Shown here one piece after another: positions 51,796-63,583 of a stretch of 64,000 bases of DNA; the first letter of the stretch is position 1, and each line of letters begins with the position of its first letter. The position numbers were made by a program, and so were the translations under genes. The notes beneath the pieces were generated by a model that was given only the letters and a program-made list of their open reading frames with translations, made no database searches and was not told where the DNA came from. Source of the stretch: Tetracentron sinense (taxonomy: Eukaryota; Streptophyta; Magnoliopsida; Trochodendrales; Trochodendraceae); NCBI GenBank assembly GCA_015143295.1, contig CM026557.1, positions 42,417,965-42,481,964 of the forward strand, read 5' to 3'.

Positions 51796-54642
51796 TCACG
51801 TTGAGCTGTCGCCAAACGTCAACTGTTTGAGAGCTGTTGTTACTCGAAACTGCACCACATAATGAATTGGATTTGGTTTAATAACTAAAAGAGTTTCCAA
51901 AACCACACGAAAGTGATGAACCCTCTGAATGCAGATATTAAATAATGACCTTTACATCCAAGCAGGGATCATCGTCCATATTCTTTATTTGAGAAAAAAT
52001 GCCAGCATTCCATAGTTTCACAACCCGACTAAATGCCTCAGGACTGCTTGGATAAGTGAGATTTACTACACACCAGATGGCAGCCGTGCGTAGCCGATTG
52101 TCGTTACTCTGCAAAAACTTGATTATAAAAGATTGGGAGCAGTCGCCTGCTTGTGGAAGGAGTTGCTGCATAACTGCTTCTTTATGGAACTCGTTGCCAG
52201 TCGCAACATTGCTGAGCACGTACACTCCCTAAATGAGAATGATGCATGATCTATCAAAAGCAGGAAAAATATGATTCCCCTCAAAAGGTTCTCTCTCTTT
52301 TGAGGAGATCACAAGGGGAGAGCAAGATGGAGGCTTTTTTCATTACATATGATCTCTTAAACATGATATTTTTGCTGTGAGCAATAATCCACTCCTTGGG
52401 GCGAGGAGTGGACTATTGCTCCTCACCCTCACAAAGCCCCTTTAACTGCCCTTGAACTATGGTTAATAAGTTTTAAGCCCTGTGGTTATTCTTTTTTCTA
52501 AAAATCAAGGATAGATGCTTTAACCCTAAGGGTTAGTGAATTTTAACCACAGTTAAAAAGGAACACATGGTGAGAAAAAAAGGGCGAGATGCAATTTCCG
52601 CTCTTCGAGGGCAAGGAGCGGATTATTTTCCTTTTGCTATTACTTGATAATCTCATCACAAGAAGGCATTAGATGGCAAAAGAGTAGCAAAAAGTATAAC
52701 TAAAACAAAGTTCTAACCTGAACCCAGACTTCTGTATATGAAGTACTCCACAATTGCCTTCCAACAGCATTCAAAATAATACCGTCTTCGGCCAACACAT
52801 GTTCAATGGAGTTGATACATCCATTGACGAGATTGCGGACAAGGGCCAGAGCTTGCTCTTGGATAGAAGGCTCAGGATCTGCAGTATAAATGCAATCAGA
52901 TAGTGGTTCATTTTAAAAACTACATCAACATCAAACATCAGCAAAAAATGAGCATATGTATTACCACAAATAAGGCTTGCCAATGTGGATGCTGTCAGCT
53001 CCAGAAAAATTCCTTGTTTGCAACTGTTGTCAGCAAGAAACATCAAGTTCCTCAAAGCCCATACGGCATTTAACCTTAGCATCGAATCCATTGATTTTGA
53101 TAGCTGAACAAGCTGTTTCACACCTCCACATTGGATGAAAGTCACCCTACGTGTTGTAAAATCAACCACTATGTTGCTAATAGCACCAAGAGCTGCAACC
53201 TGGAAACAAAGCATTATTATGGATCCAGATACAGAATTTTTCTCTTATGGAATTCAGGAGCATGATTTGGTTAAAAGACTGAAGTCTAGACCGTTACGAT
53301 GGTCTAAAAATATTGAAGTCATACATATGCTACCAACACCAAAGAGTGCTCTTAGGCAACAAAAAATCCCAATTAGACTATTACTCCGATCATTTCAAAT
53401 TTCATTTGGACCATTCACTATGAATTTTTGTTGACATCCAAAAAAAGTTCTTTAACAATATAGTTACAGTCAATTGGTCAGGTTTGGGAGTAGAACTCTT
53501 TAGTGAGTTCCGCCAAATGGTGGATCCTCTAACATGGATAAAGTTAGTCACAAGGCTTATCAACTCTTCTATAATCTATAACCTATGGATCTAGATTTCC
53601 ATATAAGAAAGTGGAAGTACAAATTATGTATCGATATTAGGTTTTTAATAGTAGCTAGCATATTGCATTGCACGTACATCAGACTTCAGTGCAGAAGTCT
53701 GAAGTGAACAACCATTTAAGATCACTAGATTAGAGCTTGAAAATTTGCACAGATTATCGGTAATTCAGCTGAAAGTCAATTATTCACCCGAATTATCGTT
53801 AATTTGCAGGTCAGTGAAGTATCAATTTAGTTATAAACTTAATGAAGTTTTGACGAATGGTTGAAATTTTGAGTTCTTCGAAAGACTTTGATTTTTTTGG
53901 GTTTCTCTCTATTTTTTTATTTCTTTCCTCACATTTCGCTTGATTTGAGTCGCTTGGGTGAAAATCAACCCAAAGGAGGTGAACATCAACACAGGAAGAA
54001 GATTTTCCACAAAAAGTCTATTGAAATGTAACTTTTTAGAGATTTTTTTTAAAAAAAATTTTAGGCTTATTTTAAGTTCATTTCATACGAAAATCATAGT
54101 ATGTTCAATCAGGAGCGGAGTTAGAATTTTATTGTAGGGGGCACACAATAGTTGTTTGGAAATATTGGTAATTGTTGATGAATTTGTGCAAAATGATTAG
54201 GTGGATTTGGATTATTTTGGGTTTGGCGCTGTAGCCCCTGAAAGTTTTCAGGCGACTAAGTTCATAGATCGTTTCGTCCATACGTTTCATACATATCCTA
54301 CAGGTATTGTTTCTCCATGTTTACGGGGTAGCTGTCCCCGTGCCCTATGGCTATACTCTATTAAATAATTAAATAAGATAGTATAAAGAAATAGGGAAAT
54401 GTTTAACCAACTGCACATTTGCTATGTAGTGGAATATGTGGTCTTCATTAGTCCACATTCATCTTTTTAACCCCACTAACTGTGGTTAAAATTTACTCAC
54501 TCATAGGGTTCATCCATCCAACCTTGGTTTTAAAAAAAAAAAACATTAATGTTAATTTAGTTAAGCTTAACCATAATTAAAAGGGACACTGCGGTCGACT
54601 AGATCGCAAAATGCGGGATCGGCTAGTCATTGCTCTAAGATA

Positions 54643-54673
<31 letters not shown>

Positions 54674-57124
54674 GTTTCCAAAAGCTTAGATGTCTCCTTG
54701 CCCAATGGCTATGTCCTATTAATTTTGATGTTTCCTATTTTTAAGAAATAAAAAAATTAAAAATTTAATCTGATTCTTATTTTTACTATAACATGATTAC
54801 TAGTCCATATTAGGTGTAATTTTAGTATATGTATGCCTTGCCGATCTATCGATGGGAGTGTTGCTGCATGTTATTTACCAATGAGAGTGTTATGTTTGAG
54901 TATACATCTGTGTACTATCATCTTATGAGTACGAGTAGAGCACAGTGTTGTGACTATCTACAAAACCCATACTATTGCTGTCAGTCAGGATCAGGACAAA
55001 AATGACTTCAAGACTCCGCACAACTCCATACAATATCAGATGTTAAAAAAGAGTCATGAAAAGAGTTCACTAAAAACATCAAAATTCTCGAACTAAAATC
55101 TGCGTCACCCTCTATATGGTCATGGATGAGAGCTCAAAAAGTTAATGACATGGAAGAACAATAAATTGCTTAGCAAATTTCTTTTTTTTGGTAATCACTC
55201 GGCAAATTTCAAGAGACTAAATAAAAGAGTTTTAAAAGGAAAAAAAAAAAACCTGCAATAAGATATTCAGAATGATGTTCATTGATCTGTTTGGTAGTTC
55301 AAGCAATTTTCCACTTCATTTTTATGACAAAGAAAAGTCTCTAAGATGTAAAAACCATGCGCATAGCTCAAGTAAATGAAGAATCACAGGGATTAGCCCC
55401 AGTCATAGATACAAACTATGAAAGGTATGTTTTGAGGATCCAATTAGGGGGATAACCAGGGCCGGAGCCAGGGGGGCGAGTGGGGGCCATGGCCCCCCCC
55501 CAAAATTTTTGTAGTTCCTTCATGTTTGGTATGAAATAGTAGGCCTCACAAATTTTTTTTAGTGTACTTGGCCCCCCCAAATTTTTTTGTCTAATAGTAT
55601 ATAGTGGCCTCCCAATTTTTTGCCATATATATAGTGGGCCCTTCAATGTAGTCCAGTTATGCCCTTTAGGTCGCCACATGTCCATATTGACACCACTTAA
55701 CTATGGTTAAAATTCACCCACTCTTAGGGTTCACCTACATATCCTTGGTTTTTAGAAAAAAAGCATTAAAAAATTTTTAACCTTAGGAGTTAGTGAATTT
55801 TAACTAGGGTTTGAAAAAAAATTGATATTAAAAAAAAAAACCAAAGATAGGTGGGCAAATCTTAACCACAGTTAAGGGGTATCAATAGGGGATATGTGGT
55901 GACCTCAAGGACATTACCGGGAAAAAAAATTCTCAAAATTAAAAAAATTTACACTAAAAAAAAAATTATCGGGGGCTATGCCCCTGAACCCCCAAGTTCC
56001 ATACCCTCAAATCCATCAGTTTTTTTTATGCGTGTATTTCCCTCCCCCCCCCAATGAAAAAGTCCTGGCTGCGCCCCTGGGGATAACACATCCATGTTTG
56101 GCAAAGCATCTCAGATCACACTGTCTCCTCTTTGACTAAGTTGAAGATAAGCACTTCAGCCACATTGCGGTGGGGCTGAATCGATGTTTGCACCCGGGTT
56201 AGTTTACGTAGGCGCTTTGAATGATCATCTTTCAATTTATTAGCCATTGGAAGTTTTTACACTAACCATCTCACATCCATAAGACCTAGTATGCATAACT
56301 GCAAACCTGGTATTTCACTACGTTTATACTTTCTGACTTTATTAAATCGCCGATTAAGTTCTTCAACCATACAGGTCGTGCATTGAGGGACCCATTTTCT
56401 AAACTATACTATTTGGTTCAAACGTGCCAATATAAGTGATCGATGCTTCAGAATCTTATCTAACCATGTTACATAAGATTTAGGAGTTACCAAATGAGCC
56501 CTCTTCTGTAGTTCGGCTGAACCCACAATTATATATATATATATATATAATAGATAAAATGAATCTTGGTGAAGTGCCTTGTTTTCAAGAGTTTTTTTAT
56601 CTGAGACAGATGTTTGATCTAATTTTAAAATTAAGACAATTTTAACATTACAGGACCAAAACATGCTTTCCATCATTTCAAGATTTCAATTCACATATCT
56701 TGGCAACTGAGCATATGCAAACAGCCAATTGATTCAAGGTCTATGAGCCAAGAAAGTGAGGAGAATCATATAGTTGCCTTCCTTGTAATCAACTGCAATC
56801 TAGAGATAATTAGCGACTAAAATAGGGAACATGATCATCACTAAAGATAAGAAAAGACACACCTGGACTGAAGTAGAAGGATCATGTAAAAGCTGAACCA
56901 AGGGAGTGATCATCACTTCATTCATAAAACAACCTGCACTCAGATTCTGAATCACATCCTATTAACAAAACGTCTAGAAGATCAAATCAGAGTTTTAATA
57001 TCATGAAATTAGTATTCTTACTGCGAACCTTAACTGACCGAGAAACACTTCTTATACAAATGCAAGCTGCTGAACGCACTTCAGCACTATCATGAGTTAG
57101 CGCATCAGTTATCGAGTTCAAGAC
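51796..57124 (-). CDS. ARMC8-like armadillo-repeat protein, C-terminal six exons (partial)
   Basis: Minus-strand exons: 57124-57029, 56946-56863, 53199-52965, 52878-52718, 52228-51950, 51849-51796 (TGA at 51796-51798), joined in frame to 302 residues. Armadillo repeats are visible: NSITDALTHDSAEVRSAAC, LVQLLHDPSTSVQVAALGAI, GGVKQLVQLSKSMDSMLRLN, DPEPSIQEQALALVRNLVNG, GVYVLSNVATGNE, NRLRTAAIWCVVNLTYPSS. The order and the GVYVLSN block match plant ARMC8 homologues, subunits of the CTLH/GID E3 ligase scaffold. For exon 56946, acceptor CAG|AATCTG is chosen over TAG|GATGTG 12 bases upstream, because family members read SVKNLSAG here. The N-terminal half is absent and must lie beyond the transposons to the right or outside the window. 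The 53200-56862 intron is swollen by repeats. Confidence 0.88.
52380..52640. mobile_element. TIR MITE with GGTTAAG core, in an ARMC8 intron
   Basis: GCAATAATCCACTCCTTGGG against, inverted, AAAATAATCCGCTCCTTGCC form the outer ends; the interior has TTTAACTGCC.TTGAACTATGG and TTTTAACCACAGTTAAAAAG. Confidence 0.65.
54105..54365. repeat. Fragment of the GGGCGGAGCCA MITE family
   Basis: Left AGGAGCGGAGTTAGAATTTT ATTGTAGGGGG resembles the start of 38887-39172; the right end GTAGCTGTCCCCGTGCCC is diverged. Confidence 0.45.
54460..54600. repeat. Copy of the GGTTAAG core MITE family
   Basis: TTTTTAACCCC.CTAACTGTGG then CTCATAGGGTTCATCC and GTTAAGCTTAACCATAATTA, AAAGGGACACTG. A (TA)n run follows at about 54640-54665. 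Confidence 0.6.
55457..56078. mobile_element. Mutator-like MITE (AGGGCCGGAGCCAGG TIR), 9-bp TSD, with nested copy
   Basis: Left end CAGGGCCGGAGCCAGGGGGG, right end CCTGGCTGCGCCCCT. GGGGATAAC flanks both sides (55448-55456, 56079-56087). A GGTTAAG-core element (about 55666-55912) is nested inside. The intron of the ARMC8-like gene hosts it. Confidence 0.82.
55666..55912. mobile_element. GGTTAAG core MITE nested in another MITE
   Basis: Left arm GGTCGCCACATGTCC ... TTAACTATGGTTAAAATTC; right arm CTTAACCACAGTTAAGG ... GGATATGTGGTGACC. The palindromic ends GGTCGCCACAT and ATGTGGTGACC are well preserved. Confidence 0.72.
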
Positions 57125-57479
57125 CTATACCATCCATGAGAAGGAAGTTAGGAGTTGCAAGTAAGTTGACCATTTGTGCATATGAATTTATTCAAACGGC
57201 AAGCCATGAATCATCTTTAATTTTAAGTTACCTATTCAGTCATAGGTGATGGATCATATTATTTTACCATGTTACTATTTTTTTACATGTTAAAAGTGAT
57301 CAAGCAGCATAAAGCTCATCAGTTATATCCCTATTTCATAATATCATTCACCACCCATCAATAAGATAATTAACCAAGAGGTTATCATCTACCGATGCCT
57401 TAAAATGTTCCCAGCAATTAACAAACCATTAATTACAAGTTCAAAAAAAAATAAAAAAACAAAGTTCAAATCAATATAA

Positions 57480-59480
57480 AGATCAGAAAGAGTGGCAGCA
57501 AAATCTCACTCCCACTCTCACGCTCTCCAATGCCAGCTTCCAACAACGAATTGCCTGCTCCAACTCCATTATGATCAGAAATTGGTGAGTTTGCTCGCAT
57601 TTCACATCACCATATTCATAGGCAACCAACTCATCCTCACAACTCTCTAGCAAGATATTATCCGATAGAACTGGATCATAATTTGAAGCATGTCTCCTTA
57701 GTTGCCACTCCCTAAGCCTCATCTTGTAATGGACGAACATCAACTTATCCAATTTCTCTTGCTTCAACTGTTTCTTCTTTTTGGTATAGATTTGATCAAA
57801 TGTACTCCAATCCTTTAGTACCCAGTTGAGGATAGGTTTGGCTAAACTGCAGATAACAATACATTGGAGAATGGGAGTTTCCCCAACCATAGTTTTCCCA
57901 AGAAACTGTAAAACAATAAAATAGTCATAATTTATACTGTAAAAAGAAGATTATTGCAAAACTAAGATTTACTAATATATTTTTTTTGATCGGTAAATCT
58001 ATGGTTTACTAATATATTAAACCATTCTCATTCACCTAGAGTAAGTTTATTTTGAGTTTTTATTGCCATGCCCATTTCAAAGTCTCTTTGAGGTTTTTCA
58101 TTTAAAGGCAACTAAGAAAGAAAATTGTGAGTTAGAAATTACTTACTGATAATTTATTTTTAAAGTTAAAATGTTCATAACATTCCAAATAATGTACCTC
58201 TTTAAGAGCATCAATTTATTTTTTCATGTCTTCCTCCATCCACATAAGCACCCTTTGCAAGCCACGTCGAACTTCTCCATCTTGTAAAAATTCAAAGTGA
58301 ATGGATTAAAGAGTACTCCACTGCATGGAGTGGAGAGTGAAATGTGAAATTTCGTCTCTCAACAATGATTTTTCAAAAGTTAATGTACTTTTTCTCATTG
58401 TTGTCATTGGCTTGAACAATTTTCATCTTTGTTTTATTAATAGCTTGATATATCAAGCCCATAGTTGGGGATTTATTGCCATCGACTAGGCGCAATAACT
58501 TAACAAGTGGGATAATTGATATTTGGAACTTCTTAAGCCCTCTCTAAAACTCATTTTTCAACAAAATAAAATTATATTACGTTCACCTTCACCAAACTTG
58601 CAAATCTCGACTTCACTGTATCTTCAGATATCATAGCTTTCAAAACCGTGTTGCTTCTAGTATCAAAATTTATCCTCCTTTGCACGAGTTCTCATCAGAC
58701 TTAATACTTTAGCTTGATTATAACTAAATTTTTCTGCTTTCTTATCCATCTCAATCAAATCACTTACACTCTTTAATTTGCCAATCTTCTCTAGAATGAC
58801 ATCAGCGTTATGGGCAGCACATGAAGTCCATAAAATATGCTTTCTTTTTCACTTCAATAACTTTCATACAACCACATAATTTGTTGCATTGTAAGTTATT
58901 ACTTGAATAATGTTCTTTTCTCCAATGTTTTCCACAACACCATCAATGAGGTTGAAAAGATTGGCTAAATTCTTCACAATGTTTAATAAGGAGTCGGAGC
59001 CTTCAATCTCATACCATGGTTCCCAATTGCTTCAATAACTTTAGGAAGGAAGACAAAATCATCTGCAGTGAACGAAATTTCAACGTGATAAAAACATCTC
59101 CCAACCACATCTACAACCATCTTCCATGCATTCTTATCCATAGTAATTGACAACTTCTCACATCCTTTTCCTTGGTAAGTATTTTTGTCATCTCCCCTTC
59201 AGTGTTTAATAAACTTGGGGGCATTTTATAGCGTCTCCAGGCATCCTTGCAATATTTGTTTAAACATGTGAACCCCTCCCTATATTGCTTTCCAATAACA
59301 GTTATCTTATCCGCAGATATACCTGTGCAATGAGCCCAACTGACATTTTTCCAGTAAGAAGTTTCAATCACCCATTGACTCGATGCATCAGGCGTATTTG
59401 TTGTCTCATTTTTCAAGTCTTTATGATGAAGTCATACTATACAAAAATGAAATTTAAAAGATATACCCCTTCTTCTTAGA
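57480..59480 (-). pseudogene. hAT transposase pseudogene (BED, DUF659-like, dimerisation region)
   Basis: Minus strand. Near 59370-59230 a degenerate BED zinc finger reads VSWAHCTGISADK ... YREG.T.LNKY. The middle is full of stops. The C-terminal part at 57483-57890 reads VLKDWSTFDQIYTKKKKQLK and KLMFVHYKMRLREWQLRR, typical of the hAT dimerisation region. No function is expected. It lies 355 bp upstream of an ARMC8-like exon, so probably inside an intron of that gene. Confidence 0.75.
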
Positions 59481-59689
59481 ATTACTGTGAATTATGAAAC
59501 ACGGTAAGTGCAAATTTTTAAATCTTAACACCTCTAATAGTAGATAAAATATCAATTAACTCAATCCCAAACAGTAATGATAAAGATTAGCCTATGCTAC
59601 AACCATTTTACCCTAGCATACGGGTATATCTAATATTAAAAAGAGGTGAAAATGAGGAAAACAATACGCCTGATATATCGAGCCAATCA

Positions 59690-61030
59690 ATGATTAAAAC
59701 ATCTCACTTGAAAAATGTCGGTTGGGCTCATTGACGGCTATCTTAACATATAAGAAACATGTATGTTGTAACTATTTCGGGAAAGAAATGTGAGGAGGGG
59801 TTCGCAGGTTGAAACAACCACAACTTAAAAAATTGTCGAAACCGATACATATCGCCTGATACGTATCAATTTCGGCCACAACTTATCTGCTATTAATATT
59901 GCTATGTTTTTTTTATAAATGGTTTATAAGATTCATCCGATATCGAACGAGGGTGAAAATATTTATCAAATCGGTAGATGCCTCAAACATTGTGAAGAAT
60001 GCATCCAATCTTTTCAACCTCCTTGATGATATTATGAAAGACATTGGAGAAATGAACGTTGTTCAAGTAATAACTGACAGAACAACAAATTTTGTGGTTG
60101 TATGAAAATTATTTATGGACAAAGAATCTTTTTTGGACTTCATGTATTGCCCATTATGTGGATCTCATTTTAGAGAAGACTAGCAAATTACAGAGTGTAA
60201 GTGATTTGATTGAGATGTCTAAGAAAACGGCCAAATTTATTTATAACCACGCTCAAGTGTTAAGTCTAGTGATAATAGATACAAAGGGGAGAGAGATTTT
60301 GAGACCGGGAGCAACATAGTACGCAACAAATGTTATCCTTACAAGAAGTCTTCTAGAGCAGGTAAATGGTTATTCAATTTTTAGTAGCTCCCATTTTTTC
60401 TTATTATTTTTTTCTTTGAAATCTAGTAAACTAGTTCTAAATGTTATTTTATTTTTCTTTTTAACACAGAGCTGGGTCAAAAGCTATAATGTTATCTGAA
60501 GATTGGGTGAAGTAAAGATTTGCAAGTTTAGAAGGGAACATAATAGAGAAAAATTTGTTGAAGATGTCTTTTGGAGAAGGCTTGAGAACTCTAAAGATCA
60601 GCCATCCCACTTGTTGAGTTATTGCAAACTATGGGTTTGATATATTAGGCCATTGACAAAACAAAGATGAAGATTGTTGAAGTAAATGGCAACGATGAGA
60701 AATACATTAAATTTTGGAAGATCATTGATGAGAGACAAAATTTCACCTTTCACTCTCCACCTCATGCAGCGGAGTACTTATTTAATCCAACTATTCGCTA
60801 CAACCCTGAGTTTTCACAAAACGCAAAAGATCGGCATTGATTGCAAAGAGTGCTTATGTGTATGGAAAAGACGTGTGAAAACAAATTGATGCTCTTAAAG
60901 AGGTACATGAAGTTATGAACATTCAAACTTTAAAAATTATTATTGGTAAGTAATTTCCAACTCACAACTTTCTTTCCAATTTGTCTTTATATGAAAAAAC
61001 TCAAGGAGACTTTAGGATGGACATGACGAT
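59690..61030 (+). pseudogene. hAT transposase pseudogene, head-to-head with the previous one
   Basis: Plus strand. A decayed BED-like start (VGWAH, GKKCEEGF) lies near 59720-59820. DUF659 blocks follow: KSVDASNIVKNASNLFNLLD, VQVITDRTTNF, WTSCIAHYVDLILEKTSKLQ, KTAKFIYNHAQVLSL, GREILRPGAT. Frameshifts and stops occur at 60105, 60319 and later. Its 3' part (60888-61020, GAGGTACATGAAGTTATGAA onward) is inversely homologous to 58090-58230 of the minus copy, so the two share an ancestor. Confidence 0.78.
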
Positions 61031-61069
61031 AAGAACTAGAACTCAACTTACTTGGGGTAAATGAGTTTG

Positions 61070-62310
61070 GTTGTTGAAAGATTTCTGAGATGGTTGGAGA
61101 GTTGGAAATCTCTTTACCGGTCCAAAGGAAGTCGGGTGATGCTTCTCTAAAGCATGTTTTAAGCAGTTAGGAGACTGACCTCGTGTCCTTATTTTCGATC
61201 CTTGTGTCGATCGTTAAAAGATTAAAACATATCCAACAAAATTTCATATGAAATAATAGGATAGACCTGAAGAAGTACCATATGGTAGTTTGGAGTCCGA
61301 TATGTTGATTGTTATCCTTTTGAGAAGGGAGGCCTTAATGTGCAATCCTTGTTAGAAATTAATAAGGCCCTTCAGGGTAAGTGGTTGTGGCGTTTTGGCA
61401 AGATAACTTATGGCGCAAAGTGATTCAACATAAGTGAATCGGCATCGGCATCTAAATGGGAGCCGAAGGTGGTTAGACACTCGCATGGGTGTGGGCTTTG
61501 GAAAGGCGTCATGAAAGGATGGCCTGAGTTCTCAAAACACATCAAATATAGTGAATGATGGCACACAGGTTCGCATCTGGGAAGATGTGTGGTGCAGAGC
61601 ATAGTGACAAAGTCGGGGTTCGGGAATAATTCGGCAGAGTTCAAGTTCGGAAAAATTCGGAACAAATAAAAAATAAATATAAAAATATACCGAACAATTT
61701 GATTTAAAAAATATACAAAATAAGCAGTTTTTTGCCAAGTTTAAGAAAATAATTCAGAATATTCGGGAATAATCTGAAAAAATTGCGAATAATTCGCAAA
61801 GCAAAAATGTGCGAATAATTAGCGAATTTTTGAAAAAAATGGAGTTTTTTGTTACAGGGGTGCAGAGACTTCTCTTAAAATTGACTTTGGTGCCTTGTAG
61901 GGTTTAGCTTTGGTCAAAGGTTCGTTAGTAGGTCAATTTTCAAGTGAGTCGGTAATAGGGTGGTTTGGTGTCCTCGGTTGAGTCGTGCTCTCAATGACTA
62001 AAAGCTAGGTCAACTTTCTGTTAGGACGCTTACATCCTATGTCCTAAACCTTAGGGATGTTTGTATGTAACGTCCTTTTATCGGATTCTTCAGGTCAGTG
62101 ATAGTCCCTCATTTTCGCACAGAGTTGTGTGGACCTTAGGTATTCCCACCAAGGTATCCTTCCTTCTCTGGTCGGCATCTCGGGATGAGATTCCCACTTG
62201 CGATCATCTGATACATAGAGGGTGGAATATGGCAAACCGTTGCTTTATGTGCCTTGAGGCGGAGGAGTCATTGAATCACTTATTTTGCTTGGTGCCATAG
62301 CATAGCCGCA
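61070..62310 (+). pseudogene. L1-type LINE fragment with a nested insertion
   Basis: Plus strand RT C-terminus (FLRWLESWKSLYRSKGSRVM), [45 protein letters not shown] 259-bp insert interrupts it at 61600-61858. After it follow RDFSL and the zf-RVT region (IPTKVSFLLWSASRDEIPTC, ANRCFMCLEAEESLNHLFC). Several frame breaks; ends near 62300. Confidence 0.82.
61600..61858. mobile_element. 259-bp element inside the LINE, exact 9-bp TSD
   Basis: GGTGCAGAG occurs at 61591-61599 and again at 61859-61867; removing the insert with one copy restores the LINE reading GATGTGTGGTGCAGAGACTT (DVWCRD). Ends CATAGTGACAAAG and, inverted, CCTGTAACAAA are only weakly similar. The interior is rich in TTCGG, GGGAATAATTC and GCGAATAATTCGC words. 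Confidence 0.85.
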
Positions 62311-63490
62311 CCATCTTATTTTCCTTTCTAATTGATAATAAAAAAAAACTTGACTAAAAAGAAACAAGGTGGGGAATACAAAGGAGGTGGCATGCATGGT
62401 TTTATGAAAGCTATAGAAGGCGCATTTGGAAGCTCACATCCCAAGAAGCTCGCTTCCCATCATTGTAATAAAAGTTATAGTGCCATACATAGTTGCAAGA
62501 AGAAAAAGATCCTAGCTTGCAGAATTGTCATCACTAAGTGACAGAATTTTTGAGACCTTGCCGGCAGAGTCATATGGGGATTAGCCAAATATAATCATTT
62601 TTGTTGGCCTTTGGCAAAGTTCAGACTTCATAATAGCATAGACATCTTCAGTTTGGGAAAGAAAGATGAAAGAATGAGACCTTTTTCCCCCTCTCCTTTC
62701 CAATTGTTTATGTTTATTTTTCTATTGTGTCTTAAAGTGGGATAACACTATACATAAAAGGACCAAAATCAGTAAGCCCTTCAAAGAAATTGTTGGATTC
62801 AAATCCTTTAATCTTTTTATCGATTCAACAAATCATTAGATTAAATATTCCGATTTAATGTTTTATTCCGCAGATCTACAATCTTAGTTGAAGACTCATG
62901 CACGTCCCATTTCTCGCTTCTCATTTCCCAATGATTTTTTTAGCCTCATTTCCTACTTCTCATTTTAGCTCCTCGCTACGGTAAGTCGGTAACTATGGTT
63001 GCATGTTCAAAAAAAGGATGTATAATGAGAAACAGAAGCATCCTGCAAAATATGTTTCATTCCCATAGTTGGTCCTGGATGGACCTCCATCATTAGACCT
63101 TCATTCAAGCAAAGCTCGAGCTTGCCTTGAACATGCTCGAGCTCGAATTGAGCTTGATTTGCATGATTATTTTGGTCAATTTTACATGATTTGAATAAAA
63201 GCATTTATTATCATTACAATACAAGAAACTATACAAAATTAATATATTCATACACAAAAATAAGATTCGAGGATAGGGTCAGTGTTTTTTCTTTTAACTT
63301 CTCAACTTTATTTTATTATTAATTTATTATTATTACCTACTAAACTTACTTATTATAAGTTAAAAGGTATTATTAAGTTATGATAAAGAAAGTTAAAAAG
63401 TATTATTAAGTTATGATAAAGGAAGTTAAAAATATTATATATTGATATACACATTACGAATATATAATATTTTGAGCCGAAGCGAATCCT
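62311..63490. other. Intergenic or intronic DNA
   Basis: No gene recognised. Around 63105-63160 GCTCGAGCTTGCCTTGAACA and ATGCTCGAGCTCGAATTGAG may be the left part of an hAT-type element whose right end, GGCTCAATTGCAGCCCTA, lies near 63740-63757; AT-rich filler and the small MITE at 63496 lie between. A 44-bp repeat with GAAAGTTAAAAAGTATTATT units lies near 63360-63430. Confidence 0.4.
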
Positions 63491-63495
63491 AAACC

Positions 63496-63583
63496 AGTGT
63501 TTTAAAAGGTGAAGGCATGAGGCGAGGTGTTAGAACATTAAGATGTGCGAGGCTTAAGCCTCACGCACTTTTTAAAACACTGC
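63496..63583. mobile_element. Short hAT-type MITE, 88 bp
   Basis: CAGTGTTTTAAAAGGTGAAG at the left and CACTTTTTAAAACACTG at the right, inverted; the interior has GGCATGAGGCGAGG and GCGAGGCTTAAGCCTCACGC. Smallest relative of 33285-33703 and 31020-33170. Confidence 0.72.

Noticed and set aside
62061..62300. A stand-alone 79-codon gene
   Set aside because: The translation is the zf-RVT part of a LINE and continues from the broken frame upstream.
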